Below are positions 1 through 5,037 of a stretch of DNA of 7,776 bases, piece by piece. Numbering within the stretch: the stretch's first letter is position 1; each line of letters starts with the position of its first letter. The stretch spans positions 8,217-15,992 of the forward strand of contig JAPSIJ010000016.1 in the NCBI GenBank assembly GCA_031178805.1. The letters run 5' to 3'. The notes below the pieces were generated by a model that saw nothing but the letters and a program-made list of their open reading frames with translations, had not been told where the DNA came from and searched no databases. This DNA is from Cellulomonas sp. Its GTDB lineage: Bacteria; Actinomycetota; Actinomycetes; Actinomycetales; Cellulomonadaceae. The position numbers and the translations under genes are program-made.

Positions 1-43
1 CCGCCGGGGGCCCCGCCCCCGCGGGGGGGCCGGCCCCCCCGGG
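1..43. repeat. G/C-only palindromic block, possible terminator
   Basis: The first 43 bases contain no A or T. Within them 22-41 is a perfect 20-bp palindrome (C, seven G, CCGG, seven C, G). Overlapping it, 16-27 is a perfect 12-bp palindrome (CCCCCGCGGGGG), so the two structures would exclude each other. The block begins 17 bases past the stop codon of the leftward gene ending at 60, so it could be a U-tract-less terminator, a form often proposed in high-G+C Actinobacteria. A perfect palindrome with no spare loop must open several central pairs to form a hairpin. The window edge cuts off whatever lies further left. Homopolymer runs like these are also error-prone in sequencing. Confidence 0.45.
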
Positions 44-59
44 TCGTGCGTGCGGCGCG

Positions 60-1025
60 TCAGGCCTGCGGGGCGCCGTTCGTGCCCTGGCCCTCGGTGC
101 CCGCGGTGCCGGTGGCCTCCGTGCCGCCCTCGGTGGTGGCGCCGGTGTCCGGCTTCTTCGGGGCCGCGCGGCGCTGGGTCGCCTTCTTCGTGGCCTCCTG
201 GACCTTCTCGGTCGCGTCGGCGACCCGCTCCTCGACGTCCCCGCGGACCTCGGCGACGCGCTCGGCGGCCTTCTGGGTCGCCTCGCGGCTCCGCGCCACG
301 GCCTCGCCCGCGGCCTGGCCGACGGCCTGGGCGGCGTCGCCGGCACGGGCGCGCAGCTGGTCGCCGGTCGGCGACTCCGGCTCCCACGGCTCGGCCCACG
401 GGTCGGTCGTGGTGCGCGAGCGGCTCCACGCGAACACCGCGGCGCCCGCACCCAGCAGGGTGGCGACGAGGAAGAACCGCTTGGCGCCCTTGTGCTGCTT
501 CTTCTCCGCCTTCTTCGACGCGGCGGCCGCGCCGGCAGCGGCGGCGGCCAGGGCCGACTTCTTCTTGCCGGCCTCCTTGTCGGCGACGAGCTCGACGGCG
601 GCGCCGGCGCGCGTGGCGGCCTCGTTCACCGCGAGCACGAGCTTCGGCAGCAGGTCGTCGACGAGCTTGTCGTGCGCCGTGTCGATCACCGGCGTGGCGG
701 CGACCGCGGCCTTCTCCACCCGGGGGGCGGCGGCCTTCACGCTCTCCTTGTACAGGTGGTCGATCCGGGGGACGAGCCACTCGACCGCGGCGTCGACGCG
801 CGGCTGCGACCACTCGGCGGCCTGGCCGGCGGCGCCCTTCGCGAGGAGGGCGGCCTCCGCGGCCTGCAGCTTGGCGGCGGCGGCCAGCTTGCCGGCGCTC
901 ACGCCCGCCTTGCCGCTCGCGTCCGCGAGCACCGCGCCCGCGAGAGCGGCCTTCCCCTTGAGCGCCTCGGCGGTCAGCTGGTCCGTGACGGTCTCGGTCG
1001 TGCTCGATCGGTTCAGGAAGCCCAT
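60..1025 (-). CDS. Alanine-rich single-pass membrane protein with amphipathic helical repeats (hypothetical)
   Basis: This gene encodes 321 residues, and I do not recognise a catalytic domain. Residues 1-150 are predicted mostly helical and rich in Ala, Lys, Glu and Val. A Lys-rich stretch (154-182) leads into one hydrophobic segment at about 183-201 (RFFLVATLLGAGAAVFAW), which looks like a membrane span with positive residues on its N-terminal side. Residues 227-284 form a long run of Ala, Glu, Lys, Arg and Val with apolipoprotein-like 11-residue periodicity, probably an amphipathic helix. Residues 291-321 are a Thr/Gly/Glu low-complexity tail. The ATG at 1025 is chosen because GGGAGAG lies about 7-8 bases upstream. 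A longer in-frame start (1127) would run back through the promoter region and reads as non-coding. The protein resembles alanine-rich proteins found beside ppiA in other Actinobacteria (such as the DUF5324 type), but that is from memory and unchecked. It is divergent from ppiA. Confidence 0.8.
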   Translation of the reverse strand: MGFLNRSSTTETVTDQLTAEALKGKAALAGAVLADASGKAGVSAGKLAAAAKLQAAEAALLAKGAAGQAAEWSQPRVDAAVEWLVPRIDHLYKESVKAAAPRVEKAAVAATPVIDTAHDKLVDDLLPKLVLAVNEAATRAGAAVELVADKEAGKKKSALAAAAAGAAAASKKAEKKQHKGAKRFFLVATLLGAGAAVFAWSRSRTTTDPWAEPWEPESPTGDQLRARAGDAAQAVGQAAGEAVARSREATQKAAERVAEVRGDVEERVADATEKVQEATKKATQRRAAPKKPDTGATTEGGTEATGTAGTEGQGTNGAPQA

Positions 1026-1053
1026 GTCCACACTCTCCCGCTCAATGCTGGTC

Positions 1054-1077
1054 CGGTGGCCCCCCACTCTGCCACCG
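1054..1077. promoter_or_regulatory. Inverted repeat in the leader of the alanine-rich protein gene
   Basis: CGGTGGC at 1054-1060 is the exact reverse complement of GCCACCG at 1071-1077, with ten bases between them. It lies about 29 bases upstream of the ATG at 1025, so it would fall in the leader of that gene or near its promoter. It could be a hairpin or a regulator site. Seven-base G/C-rich arms are not rare in DNA of this composition, so support is modest. Confidence 0.25.
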
Positions 1078-1117
1078 ACGAGGCTGCTGCGCAGGTGGCG
1101 GGCCCGGTTTCGTCCCT

Positions 1118-1139
1118 CCGTGAACACGGGACGTGCACG
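1118..1139. promoter_or_regulatory. Pair of palindromes in the ppiA divergent promoter region
   Basis: CCGTG-AA-CACGG (1118-1129) is followed two bases later by the perfect palindrome CGTGCACG (1132-1139). Both lie 40-60 bases upstream of the ppiA start, inside the only space available for ppiA promoter elements. They share the CGTG/CACG half-site and could bind a dimeric regulator. No convincing -35/-10 pair was found. A CAGGAT at 1165-1170 resembles a weak actinobacterial -10 hexamer, but the same bases also supply the ribosome-binding site. Confidence 0.25.
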
Positions 1140-1177
1140 ACCGGCCCCGCACAGGGCGCCGTGACAGGATGACGAGC

Positions 1178-1717
1178 ATGAAGGCGACCCTGCACACCAA
1201 CCGTGGCGACATCCGCCTGGAGCTGTTCGAGAACCACGCCCCGACCACCGTGGAGAACTTCCGCGGCCTCGCCACCGGCGAGAAGGAGTGGACCGACCCG
1301 GCCACCGGCGAGAAGCGCAGCACCCCGCTCTACGACGGCGTGGTCTTCCACCGCGTCATCGACGGGTTCATGATCCAGGGCGGCGACCCGCTCGGCCGCG
1401 GCACCGGCGGCCCCGGGTACACGTTCGACGACGAGATCCACCCCGAGCTGCGGTTCTCCGAGCCGTACCTGCTCGCGATGGCGAACGCCGGCCTGCGGCG
1501 CGACCCGGTCACCGGCCAGGTCGGCGGCACCAACGGCTCGCAGTTCTTCATCACCGTGACCGAGACGCCGCACCTCAACGGCAAGCACACGATCTTCGGC
1601 AAGGTGGCCGACGACGAGAGCCGCGCCGTGGTCGACGCCATCGCCACCACGCCGACCCGCTCGGGCGACCGCCCGGTCGAGGACGTGGTGATCGAGTCGG
1701 TGTCGTTCGGGGCCTGA
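1178..1717 (+). CDS. ppiA: Peptidyl-prolyl cis-trans isomerase, cyclophilin type
   Basis: This 179-residue cytoplasmic cyclophilin catalyses cis-trans isomerisation of X-Pro bonds during protein folding. The single domain fills the whole chain, and there is no signal peptide. Active-site matches to human CypA are R59 and F64/Q67 in FHRVIDGFMIQGGDP, the MANAG motif (101-105), F124 in GSQFFIT, and H137 in GKHTIFG. The human Trp121 position is His132 here, as I recall for mycobacterial PpiA, which predicts weaker cyclosporin binding. The ATG at 1178 is preferred to ATG 1169 because AGGA (1166-1169) sits eight bases before it and family members start MKATLHT-like. A further in-frame ATG at 1133 lies in non-coding-looking sequence. 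The next gene starts seven bases after the stop, so the two probably share a transcript. Confidence 0.96.
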   Translation: MKATLHTNRGDIRLELFENHAPTTVENFRGLATGEKEWTDPATGEKRSTPLYDGVVFHRVIDGFMIQGGDPLGRGTGGPGYTFDDEIHPELRFSEPYLLAMANAGLRRDPVTGQVGGTNGSQFFITVTETPHLNGKHTIFGKVADDESRAVVDAIATTPTRSGDRPVEDVVIESVSFGA

Positions 1718-1724
1718 CACCTCG

Positions 1725-2576
1725 ATGACCCAGCCGCAGCCGGTCCCTGCCCCTGCTCCTGCGCCGGTCTGCCCGCGGCACCCCGACCGCATCGCCTACG
1801 TGCGGTGCCAGCGGTGCGGCCGGCCGGCCTGCCCGGAGTGCCAGCGACCGGCTGCGGTGGGCATCCAGTGCGTCGACTGCGTGCGCGAGGCCGCGCAGCA
1901 CCAGCGACCCGCACGCACCGCGTTCGGCGGCCGGATCACCGGCGGCCGCCCGGTGGTCACGCTGACCCTCATCGGGCTCTGCGTGCTCAGCTTCGTGCTG
2001 CAGCAGGTGAACCCCGGCTGGACCCGCGCGCTGGCGTTCGTGCCGCTGCTCGGCGAGTCGCAGCCCTGGCGGTTCCTCACCTCGGCGTTCCTGCACTCGC
2101 CCGGCCAGATCCTGCACATCGCGTTCAACATGGTCGCGCTGTACTCCGTCGGGCCGTTCCTCGAGGCGTCGCTCGGCCGGTGGCGCTACCTCGCCCTGTA
2201 CCTGCTGAGCGCCGTGGGCGGCTCGGTCATGTACCTGCTGCTCGCCTCGCCGTACGACGCGTCCTGGTTCACCATCCTCGTCGGCGCGTCCGGGGCGGTG
2301 TTCGGGCTGTTCGGCGCGGTCCTCGTGGTGCTGCGCCGGGTGGGCCGCAGCGCCGGCGGCATCGTCGGCGTGCTGCTGATCAACGGCGTGCTGGGTTTCG
2401 TGCTGCCGGGCGTGGCGTGGCAGGCGCACCTCGGCGGGCTCGTGGTGGGCGCCGCGCTCGGCGCGGCGTTCGCGTACGCCCCGCGGGAGCGCCGCCTGCC
2501 GGTGGCCGTCGGGGCCTGCGTCGGCGTGGGGCTGCTGCTCGTGCTGGCGTCGGTCGCCCGCTACGCGCTGCTCTGA
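1725..2576 (+). CDS. Rhomboid family intramembrane serine protease with N-terminal zinc-binding domain
   Basis: This 283-residue protein should be an integral-membrane serine protease that cuts substrates within or beside the membrane. After a Pro/Ala leader, residues 16-52 carry paired ligands C16/H19, C28/C31, C36/C39 and C49/C52, a B-box-like zinc-binding pattern facing the cytoplasm. The rhomboid core starts near residue 76 with about six or seven membrane spans. The catalytic Ser189 lies in GASGAVFG, and His235 in WQAHLGG completes the dyad. H131 and N135 in the HIAFN segment match the conserved oxyanion-side H-x3-N of rhomboids. No good Shine-Dalgarno precedes the ATG at 1725. With the ppiA stop only seven bases upstream, translation is probably coupled. 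Native substrates cannot be read from the sequence. Confidence 0.93.
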   Translation: MTQPQPVPAPAPAPVCPRHPDRIAYVRCQRCGRPACPECQRPAAVGIQCVDCVREAAQHQRPARTAFGGRITGGRPVVTLTLIGLCVLSFVLQQVNPGWTRALAFVPLLGESQPWRFLTSAFLHSPGQILHIAFNMVALYSVGPFLEASLGRWRYLALYLLSAVGGSVMYLLLASPYDASWFTILVGASGAVFGLFGAVLVVLRRVGRSAGGIVGVLLINGVLGFVLPGVAWQAHLGGLVVGAALGAAFAYAPRERRLPVAVGACVGVGLLLVLASVARYALL

Positions 2577-2592
2577 GTCCGCGTCCCCAGCG

Positions 2593-2690
2593 TTGCTCAC
2601 AGCTGTGGAATTACACCGGTGTAGTTATCCACAGGGTTGTGCACTGCTGGGGATACGGCGCCTGGCGACCGCCCGGGCGCCTGTTGACAA
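2593..2690. promoter_or_regulatory. DnaA-box-like cluster in the rhomboid-crgA gap
   Basis: 2625-2633 is TTATCCACA, a perfect consensus DnaA box. Nearby are weaker matches: TTGCTCACA (2593-2601, two mismatches to TTGTCCACA), TTGTGCACT (2637-2645, two), TGGGGATAC (2648-2656, reverse strand, two mismatches to TTATCCACA) and TGTTGACAA (2682-2690, reverse strand, TTGTCAACA, one). Bases of about 2600-2656 are much richer in A/T than the rest of the window. The patch lies between two convergent genes, where no promoter is needed. The perfect box is seen directly; a role in DnaA binding near the origin is inference. Confidence 0.45.
2603..2634. repeat. Palindromic element nested in near-symmetric CTGTGGA/TCCACAG arms
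   Basis: The core TACACCGGTGTA (2612-2623) is a perfect 12-bp palindrome. It is flanked by CTGTGGA (2603-2609) and its exact reverse complement TCCACAG (2628-2634), giving a near-symmetric 32-base element whose right arm is two bases further from the core. The right arm is part of the perfect DnaA box. A short CACAGCTGTG palindrome (2598-2607) overlaps the left end. The symmetry looks like a protein-binding site rather than a terminator, because the core palindrome has no loop. Confidence 0.45.
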
Positions 2691-2731
2691 CGCGGACCGG
2701 CCTGGGGACGGCGCTGTGCGCAGCCCGGCCC

Positions 2732-2762
2732 GTCCGGCCGGCGCACGCGGCGCCGGCCGGGC
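2732..2762. terminator. Strong G/C hairpin, probable bidirectional terminator
   Basis: 2734-2744 (CCGGCCGGCGC) pairs perfectly with 2750-2760 over 11 base pairs, with a five-base loop ACGCG. One T-G wobble and a G-C pair extend the stem to 2732 and 2762. It lies seven bases past the crgA stop and downstream of the rhomboid gene, so it can serve both converging transcripts. There is no T-tract on either side, as is common for terminators proposed in high-G+C Actinobacteria. Confidence 0.65.
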
Positions 2763-2769
2763 CGCGCGC

Positions 2770-3018
2770 TCACTTCCAGCGCGTGGCCATCCCCATGCCC
2801 ACCAGGGCGAACGCGAAGCCGACCGCCAGGTTCCAGGCCCCGATGCCCGGGATCGGGAAGTCGAAGTTGGTCAGGTAGGTGACGACGATCCACACCAGGC
2901 CGACGATCAGCAGCCCGACGAAGACGGGCACGAACCAGGGCGGGCTGACCGCGGGGCCGCCCGAGCGCTCCGGCGGGGCGGTGTAGTGCGACTTCTGCCG
3001 CGTCCTCGACTTGGGCAC
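2770..3018 (-). CDS. crgA: Cell division protein CrgA
   Basis: This 82-residue two-span membrane protein belongs to the CrgA family (usual length about 80-95), which in Actinobacteria helps assemble the septum through contacts with FtsZ, FtsQ, penicillin-binding proteins and CwsA. The MPKSRTRQKSHYTAPP start fits the basic cytoplasmic N-terminus of the family. Two hydrophobic segments follow at about 29-49 and 61-79, joined by a short loop containing NFDFPIPGIG, and the chain ends in the typical TRWK. The start codon is GTG, with AGGAG six bases upstream. The gene is convergent with the rhomboid gene and divergent from the DUF881 gene, the same relation to that gene as in M. tuberculosis. Assignment rests on length, both spans, termini and synteny. 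Confidence 0.95.
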   Translation of the reverse strand: MPKSRTRQKSHYTAPPERSGGPAVSPPWFVPVFVGLLIVGLVWIVVTYLTNFDFPIPGIGAWNLAVGFAFALVGMGMATRWK

Positions 3019-3128
3019 GGAATGCTCCTGACCTCGACCGTCCGACCTTCGCGGGCCGGCGTCGAACCTGTGGACGACCGCACGGACCCGCGTGACGTGG
3101 CCTAGCGTAGTGGCGAGAGCCGAAGGGG
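3019..3128. promoter_or_regulatory. Divergent promoter region for crgA and the DUF881-sortase-pabA operon
   Basis: These 110 bases must hold promoters for both directions. TAGCGT at 3103-3108 fits a TANNNT -10 for the rightward operon, about 20 bases before the DUF881 start. On the other strand the overlapping bases 3104-3109 read TACGCT, also TANNNT, which could serve crgA with a leader of about 80 bases. No good -35 is visible for either. TGTGGACGA (3069-3077), reverse complement TCGTCCACA, is one mismatch from the TTGTCCACA DnaA box form. Confidence 0.35.
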
Positions 3129-4061
3129 ATGAGCGTGCCCGAGCAGCACCCAGGGCGCCGCGTGCACGGCGCGCACGCGGCAGGCGCGCCCGAGCCCGCC
3201 GAGCCGTCCGCGCGCCTGCACGCCGCCCGTGCGCGCGCGCAGCACCGGCTGACCCGCCAGCGCCGCGGCCGGGCGCTGCGCGGCACAGCGTCCGTCGCGC
3301 TGGTGATGGCGCTCGCCGGGGCCCTGTTCACGGCCAACGCGCGCCTCGCCGGCGGTACCGACACCCGGCAGCCGCAGGACCTCGCCGGCCTGCAGTCCAA
3401 CGAGGACGCGCGCCGGGAGCGGCTGGCCGAGCGGGTCGCTGCGCTCCGCAGCGAGGTGGACGCGCTCACGCGGCAGCAGACCGACACGGTCGGGCTCGAG
3501 TGGCAGTCCGCCGGCGAGGCGTACGACATCGCGTCCGGCAAGGTGGCGGTCACCGGCACGGGCATCACCGTCAGCCTCGACGACGCGCCCGCCGACGGCC
3601 CGCGGCCGGCCGGCACGGGGCCCGACGACCTGGTCGTGCACCAGCAGGACCTGCAGGCCGTGATCAACGCGCTGTGGGCCGGGGGAGCGGAGGCCATGGC
3701 GCTGATGGACCAGCGGGTGATCTCCACCAGCGCGTTCCAGTGCATCGGCAACGTGCTGTCCCTCCAGGGCCGGCGGTACTCGCCGCCCTACGTCGTCACG
3801 GCGGTCGGCGACCCGGCGGAGCTCGTCGCCGCGCTCGACGCCGACCGCGCCGTGCGCGCCTACCGGTCGTGGGTGGACGTCGTGGGCCTGGGCTGGTCGG
3901 TCACCCGGCCCGAGGAACCCCTCACGGTCCCCGCCTACGATGGGTCCGTCGACATGAGGTACGCGAGCGTCCCCGCCGGCACCGAGGTCCTCCCGGGGCT
4001 CGTGGCCGACGGCAGCACCGCGACGAGCGCCCAGGCGCGCCAGGAGGACAGCGAGGGATGA
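3129..4061 (+). CDS. DUF881 family membrane protein
   Basis: This 310-residue protein belongs to the DUF881 family (YlxW/YlxX type), of unknown biochemical role but regularly found near division and wall genes. A basic cytoplasmic N-terminus (about 1-52) is followed by one membrane span near 53-69. Residues 91-117 form a probable coiled coil (repeating Leu/Ala/Val in RRERLAERVAALRSEVDAL). The extracellular DUF881 domain spans about 120-275, with the recognisable DLVVHQQDLQAVINALWAGG and SAFQCIGNVL regions. ATG 3129 has AAGGGG directly against it with no spacing. A GTG at 3135 would be six bases from that site and may be the true start, shortening the protein by two residues. The gene heads a four-gene operon, and its stop overlaps the sortase ATG by four bases (ATGA). 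The family is confident; the function is not known. Confidence 0.9.
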   Translation: MSVPEQHPGRRVHGAHAAGAPEPAEPSARLHAARARAQHRLTRQRRGRALRGTASVALVMALAGALFTANARLAGGTDTRQPQDLAGLQSNEDARRERLAERVAALRSEVDALTRQQTDTVGLEWQSAGEAYDIASGKVAVTGTGITVSLDDAPADGPRPAGTGPDDLVVHQQDLQAVINALWAGGAEAMALMDQRVISTSAFQCIGNVLSLQGRRYSPPYVVTAVGDPAELVAALDADRAVRAYRSWVDVVGLGWSVTRPEEPLTVPAYDGSVDMRYASVPAGTEVLPGLVADGSTATSAQARQEDSEG

Positions 4062-4867
4062 GCAGCGCGGACGTGTCGCGGCCCGCCCTCGGTGTGCCCG
4101 CCGACCGCCGCGGGCGCGCCGCCTCCCGCCGGGACGCCCGTCCGCCCGCGCGCCGGGGCGGCGTCGTCCTCGGCGCGGTCGGCGTGCTCGGCGAGCTGCT
4201 GATCACCGCGGGCGTGCTGCTGCTCGCCTTCCTGGCCTGGCAGCTGTGGTGGACCGACGTCGTCGCCAACGACCAGCAGGCCGAGGTCGTCCGCGAGCAG
4301 GGCTGGGACCGCCCGCTCGCGGCGCTGGACGACGGCCCGCAGGTCGTCACCCCGCGGTACGACGAGCCGCCGGTCGCCGCCGAGCCGGAGTACCTCACCA
4401 CGTTCGCGTCGATGCGCGTGCCGCGGTGGGACGGCGAGCCCACGCGCACCATCACGCAGGGCACCGACCGCCCGAACGTGCTCAACCCGCTCGGCGTCGG
4501 GCACTACGAGGGCACCGCGATGCCCGGCGGCGTCGGCAACTTCTCGCTCGCCGCGCACCGCACGACCTACGGCAAGCCGTTCAACCGGATCGAGGAGCTC
4601 GTCGAGGGCGACCCGGTCGTCGTGTGGACGCAGGACACCTGGTACGTCTACCGCGTGACGTCCTCGCAGGTCGTGATGCCGTCCGACGTCGAGGTGATCG
4701 CGCCCGTGCCCGACCAGCCGGGCGTCGAGCCCACCGAGCGGTCCATCACCCTGACCACCTGCCACCCGATGTTCTCCGCCCGCGAGCGGTACGTCGTGCA
4801 CGGTGTGCTGGACTACTGGGCGCCCGTGTCCGAGGGCGTGCCCGCCGAGCTCGTGGAGGCCGCCTGA
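4058..4867 (+). CDS. Class E sortase
   Basis: This 269-residue membrane-anchored cysteine transpeptidase joins secreted proteins carrying a C-terminal sorting motif (LAXTG is usual for class E) to the cell wall. A basic N-terminus and one membrane span at about 36-63 put the catalytic domain outside the cell. The triad is visible: H167 in LAAHRTT, C235 in TLTTCHP and R244 in ARERYVVHG. The THE TTCHP-type motif and the spacing fit class E, the common housekeeping sortase of high-G+C Actinobacteria. The ATG at 4058 overlaps the DUF881 stop by four bases and has AGGAGG ten bases upstream, so translation is coupled. An open frame runs further upstream but only as an out-of-frame shadow of the DUF881 gene. 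No substrate gene lies in the window. The stop overlaps the next start by one base. Confidence 0.94.
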   Translation: MSSADVSRPALGVPADRRGRAASRRDARPPARRGGVVLGAVGVLGELLITAGVLLLAFLAWQLWWTDVVANDQQAEVVREQGWDRPLAALDDGPQVVTPRYDEPPVAAEPEYLTTFASMRVPRWDGEPTRTITQGTDRPNVLNPLGVGHYEGTAMPGGVGNFSLAAHRTTYGKPFNRIEELVEGDPVVVWTQDTWYVYRVTSSQVVMPSDVEVIAPVPDQPGVEPTERSITLTTCHPMFSARERYVVHGVLDYWAPVSEGVPAELVEAA

Positions 4868-5037
4868 TGTACGGCTGGCTCTGGCGGCACCTGCCCGGTC
4901 CCGCCCTCGTCCGGGTCCTGCTGCTGCTCGTCCTCGCCCTCGCAGTCCTGGCCGCCTGCTTCGAGTGGCTGTTCCCCTGGCTGGCCCCGTACATGCCGTT
5001 CAACGACACCACCGTGGGAGAGGAGGGAGCCGGATGA
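4867..5037 (+). CDS. Small single-span membrane protein (hypothetical)
   Basis: This 56-residue protein fits exactly between two confident genes. Its ATG shares one base with the sortase stop (TGATG), and its own stop overlaps the amidotransferase start by four bases (ATGA). After MYGWLWRHLPGP comes one long hydrophobic stretch at about 13-40, rich in Leu and containing a single Cys31 followed by FEWLFPWL. A short acidic tail ends in TTVGEEGAG. The polar end and aromatic belts suggest one membrane helix. It has no signal-peptidase or lipobox pattern that I trust, although LAAC (28-31) resembles one. The lack of gaps on either side argues that it is real and translated by coupling. I do not recognise its function; a partner role for the sortase or DUF881 protein is only a guess from context. 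Confidence 0.82.
   Translation: MYGWLWRHLPGPALVRVLLLLVLALAVLAACFEWLFPWLAPYMPFNDTTVGEEGAG

Noticed and set aside
46..1164. Plus-strand open frames opposite the alanine-rich protein gene
   Set aside because: Translations are Ser/Ala/Arg low complexity with no supported start. The minus strand has a ribosome site, a membrane span and sensible composition.
2577..2769. The chromosomal origin oriC itself
   Set aside because: Only one perfect DnaA box is present, and actinobacterial oriC normally lies between dnaA and dnaN with many boxes. Neither gene is here.
2597..3751. A 384-codon minus-strand frame spanning crgA and part of the DUF881 gene
   Set aside because: It overlaps two confident genes in other frames and reads as Arg/Pro/Ala shadow sequence.
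3092..4057. Upstream extension of the sortase reading frame across the DUF881 gene
   Set aside because: The extension is Arg/Ala/Pro/Gly-rich shadow sequence. The sortase has a good coupled start at 4058 directly before its basic N-terminus and membrane span.
4948..4961. Lipoprotein signal (LAAC) in the 56-residue membrane protein
   Set aside because: The hydrophobic stretch continues past the Cys, leaving no clear mature domain, so a plain membrane helix fits better.
4803..5033. Longer N-terminus for the amidotransferase
   Set aside because: The family start MSRILVVDNYDSF begins at 5034 with a strong ribosome site. The upstream residues are a shadow of the sortase end and the microprotein.
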